From assembly GCA_030638385.1 (NCBI GenBank), contig DAOWES010000077.1:1-8575 (forward strand): 8,575 nt of DNA. The letters are read 5' to 3'. The translations under genes and the position numbers were made by a program. Below are positions 1-6,387 of the stretch, in pieces (within the stretch, counting starts at the first letter, position 1; each line of letters starts with the position of its first letter). The notes beneath the pieces are model-generated. The model was not told the origin of the DNA, ran no database searches, and was given only the letters and a program-made list of their open reading frames with translations. The stretch is from Candidatus Cloacimonadota bacterium (GTDB taxonomy: Bacteria > Cloacimonadota > Cloacimonadia > Cloacimonadales > TCS61).

Positions 1-9
1 ATTACTTGA

Positions 10-150
10 CTTAATAGATGTTATTTAGTGGTTAGGTATGTTGATGAAGGGGAATTTGCCGAACAACTGAGAGAAGAAGAAGAGTTTAATTCTCTTATTA
101 AAGAAAATCTGGCAAAGGTGAAGATACCTGAAAAAAAAGAGAGTAAATAA
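10..150 (+). CDS. Short open frame, possible C-terminal tail of an HsdM-like methylase
   Basis: This frame opens after an in-frame TGA at 7-9 and ends with TAA at 148-150. It has no ATG; a GTG at 28 is the only plausible start and has no Shine-Dalgarno sequence before it. The translation is charged and looks coding: RYVDEGEFAEQL, a run of Glu, then FNSLIKENLAKVKI and a lysine-rich end. The RYV motif followed by an acidic helix and an I-x-x-N-L ending is reminiscent of the extreme C-terminus of type I R-M methylase subunits (HsdM). The match is weak and from memory. The stop at 7-9 means that, if this is the tail of a longer gene, a frameshift or sequencing error lies near the left edge. The next gene starts 9 nt after this stop, with its ribosome binding site directly abutting the stop codon, so the two are probably co-transcribed. 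It could equally be a short independent gene of unknown function. Confidence 0.3.
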   Translation, partial: LNRCYLVVRYVDEGEFAEQLREEEEFNSLIKENLAKVKIPEKKESK

Positions 151-159
151 AGGCAATTT

Positions 160-1050
160 ATGAACGACAAACCTGAAATTGTAAGAACTGATATTATTCA
201 AAGCCGCATTTTTGCTATCCGCGGATTGCAGGTAATGATAGATAGAGATCTGGCAGAATTGTTTGGTGTAAAAACGAAACGACTAAATGAGCAGGTAAAG
301 AGAAATACTGAAAGATTCCCTGAAGAATTCTGTTTCCAGTTAACCGAAGCTGAAAAAGACGAACTGGTCGCAAAATGCGACCACCTCAATAATCTGAAAT
401 TCTCCCATATTCCTCCCTATGCTTTCACCGAACAGGGTGTAGCTATGCTGTCGGCTGTGCTCAAAAGCGAAACAGCAATAAAAATGAGCATCCAGGTAAT
501 AAAAGCCTTTGTTACCATGCGCCGTTTTATTGCCACCAATGTTCAGATTTTCCAACGTCTTGATAATCTGGAAATAAAACAACTGGAAACCGATAAAAAA
601 AATAATCAGGTTTTGAATGCTATTGAAGAGAAGGAAATTAAACCTAAGCAGGGCATTTTCTATGATGGGCAGATCTTCGATGCTTATCTGTTTGTCTGCG
701 ATCTTTTTCGCTCTGCTCAAAAATCCATTATCATCATTGATAACTATATTGATGATTCGGTGCTAACTCAACTGGCTAAAAAGAAGCATGATGTGAAAGT
801 TACCATTCTCACCAAAAAAATCTCCCGGCAGTTAGCCCTGGATGCTCAGAAATTCAATGCCCAGTATCCAACCTTGGAAATTAAAGAGTTCCTCAATGGC
901 CACGATCGCTTTTTGATTATTGATGATAGCACTCTTTACCATTTTGGTGCCTCTCTCAAAGACTTGGGTAAAAAATGGTTTGCCTTCTCTAAAATGGAGA
1001 TGGGCTCTGCTCAAATGCTAGCCAAACTAACTACGGCAAATAAAGTCTAA
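160..1050 (+). CDS. ORF6N-domain protein with C-terminal PLD-like domain
   Basis: This is a 296-residue soluble protein with two parts. Residues about 12-98 form an ORF6N domain, a DNA-binding-type domain of the KilA-N/BRO group found in phages, large DNA viruses and bacterial accessory loci. Its marks include IFAIRGLQVMIDRDLAELFGV near the start, RFPEEFCFQLT, and the PYAFTEQGVAMLSAVLKS block. Residues about 125-160 look like a coiled-coil linker. Residues about 165-290 resemble a phospholipase-D-like fold: alternating hydrophobic strands (SIIIIDNYID, VKVTILT) and the motif HDRFLIID at 248-255 followed by GAS at 263-265, close to HxKx4D...GxS but with Arg for Lys. The start at 160 is supported by AAAGG at 149-153 with 6-nt spacing, abutting the upstream stop. 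Such proteins commonly sit in type I R-M loci. Function is unknown; nuclease or regulatory activity is inference. The domain assignment of the N-terminal half is firm. Confidence 0.85.
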   Translation: MNDKPEIVRTDIIQSRIFAIRGLQVMIDRDLAELFGVKTKRLNEQVKRNTERFPEEFCFQLTEAEKDELVAKCDHLNNLKFSHIPPYAFTEQGVAMLSAVLKSETAIKMSIQVIKAFVTMRRFIATNVQIFQRLDNLEIKQLETDKKNNQVLNAIEEKEIKPKQGIFYDGQIFDAYLFVCDLFRSAQKSIIIIDNYIDDSVLTQLAKKKHDVKVTILTKKISRQLALDAQKFNAQYPTLEIKEFLNGHDRFLIIDDSTLYHFGASLKDLGKKWFAFSKMEMGSAQMLAKLTTANKV

Positions 1051-1062
1051 TTCTTGTTTTAA

Positions 1063-1078
1063 CTGATTATAATTATAG
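1063..1078 (+). promoter_or_regulatory. Candidate LexA-like (SOS) box upstream of dinD
   Basis: CTG, ten AT-only bases, then TAG: one mismatch from the enterobacterial LexA core CTG-N10-CAG. It overlaps a TATAAT at 1068-1073 and lies about 80 bp before the start of a DinD-family gene, whose E. coli namesake is LexA-controlled. The region is very AT-rich and the LexA site of this organism is unknown, so chance is a real alternative. Confidence 0.3.
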
Positions 1079-1133
1079 CAAAAACTATTGGCGTAATAAT
1101 GTTATATTAAACTTAGATATGTTGGGGAAACGT

Positions 1134-1139
1134 TATAAT
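1134..1139 (+). promoter_or_regulatory. Probable -10 element of the dinD promoter
   Basis: A perfect TATAAT lies 20 nt before the dinD start and about 8 nt before its ribosome binding site, leaving room for a short leader. No good -35 hexamer stands at 16-18 nt (the sequence there is ACTTAG-like), so the promoter would be weak or activator-dependent, or the hexamer is chance in AT-rich DNA. Confidence 0.4.
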
Positions 1140-1159
1140 ATCTTTGTAGGGAGAATAAT

Positions 1160-2011
1160 ATGAAAAAAGAAATAGTATACGGTCTTACAGAAAATTTTGA
1201 ATCATTTGTAAACCATACAGAAGACAATGTTGAATTTTGGTTAGCAAGAGACTTACAACACTTACTTGGTTATGGAAAATGGAATAACTTTAAAAATGTA
1301 ATTTTCAAAGCCAAAACTGCTTGTGAAATATCAGGAGAAAAGATTTCTGATCATTTTGCCGACGTCGGCAAAACGATCGGAATGCCAAAAACAGCAAAAA
1401 AAGAAATAGATGATATTATGCTTACCCGTTACGCATGCTATCTTATTGCTCAAAATGGAGATTCGAGAAAAGAGCAAGTTGCATTTGCTCAAACATATTT
1501 TGCAGTTAAAACAAGAAAAGCAGAGATAATTGAACAGAAATTATTGGAATATGAAAGAGTGCAAGCACGATTTAAACTCGCTGAAACAGAAAAAGAACTC
1601 TCAAGAGTAATCTTTGAACAAACTGGAGCGGATCAAAATTTCGGACTTATTCGAAGTAAAGGCGATAAAGCTCTTTTTAATTATACAACAAAACAGATGA
1701 AAGAAAAGTGGAATATTAATCCCAAGAAACCGCTTGCTGATTTTATGCCGACCATCCTTCTGAAAGCAAAAGACTTTGCTACGGAAATTACCATTTTCAA
1801 TGCAAAAGATAAACAAATGTCTTGTGAAAAGGAGATATCAAAAGAACATATCACAAACAATAAAACAGTTAGAGACACTCTTATTTCCAGAGGAATTACG
1901 CCTGAAAATCTTCCTCCGGAAGAAGATGTAAAGAAAATTGAGAGAAAATTAAATTCTGACAAAAAGAAAACTTTAAAACAAAATGATTCTTTTAAAAAAG
2001 AGAAAAAATAA
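1160..2011 (+). CDS. dinD: DinD-family DNA-damage-inducible protein
   Basis: The 283-residue product matches the DinD family along its whole length (E. coli DinD is 274 residues). Residues about 22-115 form the BRO-N-like N-terminal part: VEFWLARDLQHLLGYGKW, the FADVGKTI block, and LTRYACYLIAQNGD followed by KEQVAFAQTYFAVKTRKAE. A charged helical middle (120-150) follows, then IFEQTGADQNFGLIRSKGDK and the C-terminal TPENLPPEEDVKKIERKL signature. The last 20 residues are a Lys-rich tail. In E. coli dinD is SOS-induced, and the protein is reported to affect RecA filaments; whether that holds here is inference. AGGGAG at 1148-1153 with 6-nt spacing supports the ATG at 1160. A TATAAT and a LexA-like site lie in the 109-nt gap upstream, suggesting its own promoter. 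The gene is more A-rich than its neighbours, which fits lateral acquisition. DinD genes are frequent passengers of type I R-M loci. Confidence 0.88.
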   Translation: MKKEIVYGLTENFESFVNHTEDNVEFWLARDLQHLLGYGKWNNFKNVIFKAKTACEISGEKISDHFADVGKTIGMPKTAKKEIDDIMLTRYACYLIAQNGDSRKEQVAFAQTYFAVKTRKAEIIEQKLLEYERVQARFKLAETEKELSRVIFEQTGADQNFGLIRSKGDKALFNYTTKQMKEKWNINPKKPLADFMPTILLKAKDFATEITIFNAKDKQMSCEKEISKEHITNNKTVRDTLISRGITPENLPPEEDVKKIERKLNSDKKKTLKQNDSFKKEKK

Positions 2012-2134
2012 TTAATAATATTGAAGAAAACTAACAAGTCACTAACCTCAAAGATTGGCTTTTACCAATATTGATAAATAGGCAGGTAAATATTAAAGCT
2101 GAATCAGTAAAAACAATGAGCTAAATTCTTAAGT

Positions 2135-2138
2135 GGAG
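2135..2138 (+). promoter_or_regulatory. Ribosome binding site that decides the DUF1848 start
   Basis: GGAG precedes two adjacent ATG codons. It leaves only 2 nt before the ATG at 2141 but 5 nt before the ATG at 2144, favouring the second. Family members also typically begin MIIS(A/V)SRRTD, which corresponds to the 2144 start. Confidence 0.6.
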
Positions 2139-2143
2139 TAATG

Positions 2144-3091
2144 ATGATTATCAGTGCCAGTCGTAGAACAGATATCCCGGCATTTTACAGTGAATGGTTT
2201 ATGAATCGGATTAAGGCCGGCTATATTATGTCCAGAAATCCCATGAATTTTTACCAGGTAAGTAAGATAAGCCTGGATCCCAAAGTAGTGGACTGCATTG
2301 TTTTTTGGACGAAGAATCCGGCAAAGATGATGCAGCATCTGAGCTATTTGGATGAGATGAATTATAAATACTACTTCCAATTTACGCTAAATCCTTACCC
2401 GCGCTATATCGAAAAGGAATTGCCTGATCATCTCGCACTAATCAATATTTTTAAAGATCTATCGAAAAAAATTGGTAAAGAAAAAGTTGTTTGGCGCTAT
2501 GATCCCATTTTTCTAACAGATAGAATCAGTATAAATTATCATCTTAAAGCTTTTGAAAAACTGGCGCATCATCTATCCGGCTATACCGAACGTTGCGTTA
2601 TCAGTTTTATCGATATGTATAAGAAATGCGAGCGTAATTTAAAATCGCTTAATGTCCTGGATATGGATGAATCGCAGATGCGGGAAATTGCCGGGCATTT
2701 TGCCCGCATCGGTAAGAAGTATGGCATACAGTTAGAAACATGTGCCGAGGCGATAGATTTAGATGAGCTGGGTATTAAGCATGGCAAGTGTATCGACGAT
2801 AAGTTGATCTCCAAAATAATTGGTTTTCCATTAGATATCAAGAAGGATAAAAACCAGCGTCCGGAGTGTGGCTGTGTTAGTAGTATTGATGTTGGTGCTT
2901 ACAACTCTTGCGCTCACCATTGTCTCTATTGTTATGCAAATTACAATTATGAGACAGTTGAGAAAAACAGAAAAGAGCATGATGTTAATTCGCCTTTTTT
3001 AATTGGCAATAGTTCAGAAAAGGATAAGGTGACAGAGAGAAAGATGAACTCTTATGTTGCCGATGTTGATGATTGGATTAAGCGGATATGA
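2144..3091 (+). CDS. DUF1848 family protein with C-terminal radical-SAM-like cysteine cluster
   Basis: The 315-residue product (316 if the ATG at 2141 is used) is recognised as DUF1848 by its N-terminal SASRRTDIPAFYSEWF, by the CIVFWTKNP block (residues about 51-59), FQFTLNPY, VVWRYDPI near 116-122, and the C-terminal ECGCVSSIDVGAYNSC stretch. Cysteines 242, 244, 256, 260 and 263 cluster at the C-terminus. The last three form Cx3Cx2C followed by YAN, the spacing that binds a 4Fe-4S cluster in radical SAM enzymes, but at the opposite end of the protein from usual. Two more cysteines (200, 216) lie upstream. The family has no established reaction that I know of; an Fe-S, SAM-dependent activity is inference. 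It is soluble, with no signal peptide. It stands alone, 132 nt after dinD and convergent with the tRNA-Ser transcript. Confidence 0.85.
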   Translation: MIISASRRTDIPAFYSEWFMNRIKAGYIMSRNPMNFYQVSKISLDPKVVDCIVFWTKNPAKMMQHLSYLDEMNYKYYFQFTLNPYPRYIEKELPDHLALINIFKDLSKKIGKEKVVWRYDPIFLTDRISINYHLKAFEKLAHHLSGYTERCVISFIDMYKKCERNLKSLNVLDMDESQMREIAGHFARIGKKYGIQLETCAEAIDLDELGIKHGKCIDDKLISKIIGFPLDIKKDKNQRPECGCVSSIDVGAYNSCAHHCLYCYANYNYETVEKNRKEHDVNSPFLIGNSSEKDKVTERKMNSYVADVDDWIKRI

Positions 3092-3114
3092 AAGATTTGA
3101 AAATGATTAGGCAT

Positions 3115-3145
3115 AAAAAAAATACCCTACTAAAAAGTAGGGTAT
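3115..3145 (-). terminator. Rho-independent terminator after tRNA-Ser, possibly bidirectional
   Basis: A 9-bp perfect stem (3122-3130 with 3137-3145, ATACCCTAC/GTAGGGTAT) has a 6-nt loop. On the minus strand it is followed by a run of about eight T residues (plus-strand A run 3115-3122), a textbook terminator 37 nt past the tRNA end. On the plus strand the tail is only T-rich (AACTTTATTTAT), so it may also stop the DUF1848 transcript less efficiently. Confidence 0.88.
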
Positions 3146-3181
3146 AACTTTATTTATAACCATAAGTTACAAATATAAAAC

Positions 3182-3271
3182 TGGCGGAGACGTAGGGATT
3201 TGAACCCTAGATACAGTTACCCGCATACACGCTTTCCAAGCGTGCTCCTTAAGCCACTCGGACACGTCTCC
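3182..3271 (-). tRNA. serX (tRNA-Ser-GGA): tRNA-Ser (GGA anticodon), CCA encoded
   Basis: The minus strand folds into a 90-nt class II tRNA. The acceptor GGAGACG pairs with CGTCTCC, followed by discriminator G and an encoded CCA (3184-3182). The anticodon stem CACGC/GCGTG (3244-3240 with 3232-3228) encloses TTGGAAA, giving anticodon GGA at 3237-3235 for UCC/UCU codons. The long variable arm (ATGCGG, GTAA loop, CTGTAT with two G-U pairs) is typical of serine tRNAs, and the T arm is TAGGG-TTCAAAT-CCCTA. It lies 87 nt downstream of the YihY-family gene on the same strand. A TTTACA with a TATTTT 15 nt later upstream could be its own promoter, but the spacing is short. It ends toward a clear terminator. 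Confidence 0.97.
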
Positions 3272-3358
3272 AACGAATGCAAAAAATATTGAATAGATTT
3301 TTCTGTAAATGATTTTTTCTTATAATTGGCAAAGATTTTTCTTTTTAAAATATTAAGC

Positions 3359-4357
3359 TTATTTTTCCAATTCCGCTTTTATCTTTGCTTGGTCGATGTC
3401 TGAATTTCGTAACCCATCTAATAATATATTGGTTAGTAGATCTTTTACATCATCTTTATTCAGGATGGTGGCTGATGATATTTGTTTATACTCATTTTCA
3501 TCAACAGCTTTCTCAATCGTAATTTTTAGTTTTGTCCCAATAGTTTCTTTGGTTGGACGAATGTGCCTGTTTTCTGAAATTGAGACCAAGGTGATACCGC
3601 TAAGCATAATTACCCAGTTTGAATATATCCAAAAAAGAAAAATTGGAATTGAAGCCAGCATCCCCCAAATTATTTCGATATTTGTGAGATGAACGATATA
3701 CCAGTTAAATAGCGATTTAAAAATAATCCAGGTAATAGAAGAGGTGGCAGCGCCAATGATGATAGAGCGTAATCGTACTTTTACAGTTGGGATATAGAAA
3801 AAGCCAAAAGTAAAAATGAGAAACAAAATTAAAACCGGCGTGAAATAGAGAAGAATTCCCTGTAAAAATGGAATATCGAAAAAAGTAGATAAGAAGGGTA
3901 GAGAAATTGCCGAAAGTAAAACAAAAATCATTAATGATCCTAAAATTGTCATACCAAAGAATTTCACAATATTAGAAAAAAAGTTTTTCGATCTAAATTC
4001 ATGAGCATTCAGGATTTTATCAAAAGCAGTATTGATAATTTGAAATAGGGAATAGGATGAAATTAATAATATAAAAAAACTAAAAAGATTGAAGGGGATT
4101 TTTTTGGAAACAAGTTGTTGAATATAATTATAAATAACTTCGGCAGATTCCGGCACAAAAATATTTTTGATCATTTCGGTAATCTTGTCATTTAGCTGTA
4201 GAAAAGAGAGCTCCGGTAGGAAAAATAAGATAAAAATAATGAAGGGTAAGAAACCAAGAATGGTTACATAGGTAAGTGCGGCACATTCCTTTAAGATGCC
4301 ATCATCATTGATTTTCTTCCAGAATATTTTAAGAAATTGAATTGCTTTGTGTTTCAT
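3359..4357 (-). CDS. YihY/BrkB-family inner-membrane protein
   Basis: The 332-residue product is an integral membrane protein of the YihY/virulence factor BrkB family (formerly mis-annotated as ribonuclease BN). About six membrane segments are visible at residues 26-48, 91-113, 133-157, 168-190, 198-218 and 228-258. Family marks are ECAALTYVTILGFLPFIIF in the first segment, the FGFFYIPTVKVRLRSIIIGA region, and FLFWIYSNWVIMLSG in the last segment. A soluble C-terminal tail (260-332) may be cytoplasmic. The true function of the family is unsettled; transport or lipid-related roles have been proposed. The ATG is preceded by AAAGGA with good spacing, directly after the stop of the permease gene (14-nt gap), so it is the third gene of the exporter operon. 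Whether it works with the exporter is unknown. Length is close to the family norm. Confidence 0.9.
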   Translation of the reverse strand: MKHKAIQFLKIFWKKINDDGILKECAALTYVTILGFLPFIIFILFFLPELSFLQLNDKITEMIKNIFVPESAEVIYNYIQQLVSKKIPFNLFSFFILLISSYSLFQIINTAFDKILNAHEFRSKNFFSNIVKFFGMTILGSLMIFVLLSAISLPFLSTFFDIPFLQGILLYFTPVLILFLIFTFGFFYIPTVKVRLRSIIIGAATSSITWIIFKSLFNWYIVHLTNIEIIWGMLASIPIFLFWIYSNWVIMLSGITLVSISENRHIRPTKETIGTKLKITIEKAVDENEYKQISSATILNKDDVKDLLTNILLDGLRNSDIDQAKIKAELEK

Positions 4358-4371
4358 AATGTTTTCCTTTC

Positions 4372-5595
4372 TTATTGATAACGAAGTGCTCTAATTGGAT
4401 CTAGTCTGCTGGCTATGATTGCCGGAATTACCCCGGCCAATAAACCGACAACAGCTGAAGATAACAAGGCAAACACAATGGTAGATGTATTTGCAAAGAG
4501 CTCCATTTCCAAAAATTTACTTACAATATTTAAAATTGATAATCCTGTTATTATTCCGAAGATTCCACCAATAACAGCGACTAAGATGGTTTGAACCAAA
4601 AATTGGAAGAAAATATCTCTTCTTCTTGCTCCCACTGCAAGGCGAATGCCAATTTCGCGAGTCCTCTCTTTTATGGTTGCTAGCATGATATTGGAAATAA
4701 CGATAGCTCCCACAAATAAAGAGATTGCCGAGATTAAGGTAAATACAAGTTGGAAGATTTCAGAGTTTTTCTTCATTGTCTGAGCTTCATCTTTTGCTGA
4801 TCTAATTCTAAAAACCGGTTTGCCATGACGCATGTTTAGAATGATATTTTCTAGTTTTGCTCCTAAAGCAGATGCACTTTCCACATCGTTAGCTTTTAGA
4901 TCAATTCTAAATATTTTATCTTCTCCGGTTCCTTTATTTATCATTGTAGAGATCGGAATGAAAGCTCGGCGATTTAGATAGGCAAGACCATTTTGCTGCA
5001 TTGGATGATTATTTTTCATAAATCTATGTTCCATCACACCGATGATTTTCATTCTCCTATTATGAACTGTTATAATTTCTCCAATTGCATTTTTATTTCC
5101 GAAAAAAGTATCCTTTATATAGGAACCAATTACTATTACGTCATTGTTTTGCTTAATGTCGAAGTCATTTATAAAGCGTCCTTTCGAAATATCCCACTCT
5201 TCAATGCCGGTTAAATCCGCTAATACTCCAAAAGTTGAAAAATATTGAGTATCTTGTTTGTAAGAGAAGCTCAAATGTCTGTTCATTTGGGGGTTTATAT
5301 ATTTGGCTTCGGGAATTAATGATGATATTTGTTCAAACTCTTTTAAATTAAAATATTCTCGCTCACCGCTAGTCGTGTCATTGTCCCAATTTCTTTCGAT
5401 TGATATTTTGGCAAGTCCACCTCGCTCCATCAACCAAGCCATAGTAGTTTTATTTATTCCATTGATAATGGATGTAACCACAATTATCGACATCGTTCCT
5501 AATATTATACCTAAAATGACAATAATACTTCTAATCTTTCGTGACCAGAAATCGGAAAATCCGACGATTAAGTTTTCCTTAATTGATATCGCCAT
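4372..5595 (-). CDS. MacB/FtsX-type ABC transporter permease
   Basis: The 407-residue product is a MacB-like permease. A first membrane segment (about 22-45) is followed by a large extracytoplasmic MacB periplasmic core domain (about 47-278), then three membrane segments (about 281-304, 331-356, 372-395) forming the FtsX domain. Diagnostic strings are SNIMLATIKERTREIGIRLA followed by VGARRRDI between the second and third segments, and ASRLDPIRALRYQ at the very C-terminus. Proteins of this type act as dimers with two ATPase subunits and drive mechanotransmission across the inner membrane, for export of peptides, drugs or lipoproteins. Substrate cannot be told from sequence. The gene overlaps the ATPase gene by 17 nt, and GGAG (5605-5608 on the complement) gives a 9-nt spacing to its ATG. 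No periplasmic adaptor (MacA-like) or TolC gene is in the window. Confidence 0.93.
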   Translation of the reverse strand: MAISIKENLIVGFSDFWSRKIRSIIVILGIILGTMSIIVVTSIINGINKTTMAWLMERGGLAKISIERNWDNDTTSGEREYFNLKEFEQISSLIPEAKYINPQMNRHLSFSYKQDTQYFSTFGVLADLTGIEEWDISKGRFINDFDIKQNNDVIVIGSYIKDTFFGNKNAIGEIITVHNRRMKIIGVMEHRFMKNNHPMQQNGLAYLNRRAFIPISTMINKGTGEDKIFRIDLKANDVESASALGAKLENIILNMRHGKPVFRIRSAKDEAQTMKKNSEIFQLVFTLISAISLFVGAIVISNIMLATIKERTREIGIRLAVGARRRDIFFQFLVQTILVAVIGGIFGIITGLSILNIVSKFLEMELFANTSTIVFALLSSAVVGLLAGVIPAIIASRLDPIRALRYQ

Positions 5596-6262
5596 TTACT
5601 ATTACTCCATCAACAAGTTTAATGATTTTATTGGCTCGTTTTGCCACTGAAGGATCATGCGTTACCATTATTACTGTGTGACCTTGCTTGTGAAGTTCTG
5701 TGAAAATGGAAAGGATATCCATTCCACTAGCTGTGTCGAGATTCCCGGTTGGCTCGTCTGCTAATATTATGGAGGGACTATTCACGATAGCTCGAGCAAT
5801 TGCCACACGTTGACGTTGACCTCCGGAAAGTTCGCTGGGCTTATGTTTTAAACGATTTGCAAGTCCCACTTCCGATAATACTTTTTTGGCTAATTTTGCT
5901 CGCTTGCGAGGACTAAATCCCGAATACATCAAAGGAAGTTCAACATTCTTTTGCATATTCAAATGTGGTAGTAAATTGAATGTTTGAAATACAAATCCAA
6001 TCTGTTTGTTTCTTATTTCTGCTAGTTTGCTCTTGTTACGAGTGCTCACATTACGATTATTTAAGAGATAATTGCCTTGTGTGGGAGAATCTAAACATCC
6101 CAAAATATGCATTAATGTAGATTTACCTGAACCGCTGGGTCCTGTAATGGCTACAAAGTCGCCTTTGTGAATGTCGAGGTCTATTCCACGTAAAGCCGGA
6201 ACAATAACTTTACCCATTTTATAATCTTTTGTTATGCCCTTAATTGAAATTATTTTTTCCAT
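5579..6262 (-). CDS. ABC transporter ATP-binding protein, LolD/MacB type
   Basis: The 227-residue product is a complete ABC ATPase that powers the permease encoded just downstream. Visible elements are Walker A GPSGSGKST (41-49), Q-loop Gln93 in FVFQTFNLLPHLN, signature LSGGQRQRVAIARA (145-158), Walker B IILADEPTGNLD (165-176, with the D-loop at its end) and H-loop His202 in MVTHD. The NLLPHLN and ADEPTGNLD forms are typical of the LolD/MacB/FtsE group. It would sit on the cytoplasmic face of the inner membrane. It is a stand-alone ATPase rather than the fused form seen in true MacB. The start has AGAAGGA (6269-6275 on the complement) with 6-nt spacing. It is first in the minus-strand operon, with a TTGACA-containing promoter candidate immediately upstream. 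All catalytic motifs are intact. Confidence 0.95.
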   Translation of the reverse strand: MEKIISIKGITKDYKMGKVIVPALRGIDLDIHKGDFVAITGPSGSGKSTLMHILGCLDSPTQGNYLLNNRNVSTRNKSKLAEIRNKQIGFVFQTFNLLPHLNMQKNVELPLMYSGFSPRKRAKLAKKVLSEVGLANRLKHKPSELSGGQRQRVAIARAIVNSPSIILADEPTGNLDTASGMDILSIFTELHKQGHTVIMVTHDPSVAKRANKIIKLVDGVIVNGDIN

Positions 6263-6289
6263 AATATATCCTTCTAAAATATTGTGTGT

Positions 6290-6318
6290 GATAAATGAAT
6301 TTCAAAAGATCTTGTCAA
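6290..6318 (-). promoter_or_regulatory. Probable promoter of the ABC exporter operon
   Basis: On the minus strand a perfect TTGACA (6318-6313) is followed after 17 nt by TTTATC (6295-6290), a weak match to TATAAT. A start point near 6283 would leave a leader of about 20 nt containing the AGAAGGA ribosome binding site. The -35 is strong, the -10 poor. Confidence 0.45.
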
Positions 6319-6332
6319 AGAAAAATTGTTTA

Positions 6333-6361
6333 TTGACGCGAATATGAATATGAAATTAAAA
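6333..6361 (+). promoter_or_regulatory. Candidate aroA promoter
   Basis: TTGACG (6333-6338) is followed after 17 nt by TTAAAA (6356-6361) in the 125-nt divergent gap. It points toward aroA and leaves about 20 nt to its start codon. The -10 match is weak, so the exact position is uncertain, but a promoter must lie in this gap because the neighbouring gene is divergent. Confidence 0.35.
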
Positions 6362-6387
6362 AGCATAAAAAATTTAGGATAATATTT

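Noticed and set aside
340..720. A 126-codon minus-strand open frame inside the ORF6N gene
   Set aside because: It is the antisense shadow of a well-recognised coding sequence, and its translation shows no family pattern.
1681..2037. A 118-codon minus-strand open frame opposite dinD
   Set aside because: It is hydrophobic only because the dinD strand is Lys/Glu/Asn-rich; dinD homology covers the same bases.
2054..2069. Small hairpin ATTGG/CCAAT with a 6-nt loop between dinD and the DUF1848 gene
   Set aside because: The stem is only 5 bp and AT-rich with no following T run, so it is not a convincing terminator or riboswitch.
2071..2099. TTGATA with a TAAAGC 17 nt later as a promoter for the DUF1848 gene
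   Set aside because: The -10 match is only three of six; a promoter in the gap is likely but this one cannot be supported.
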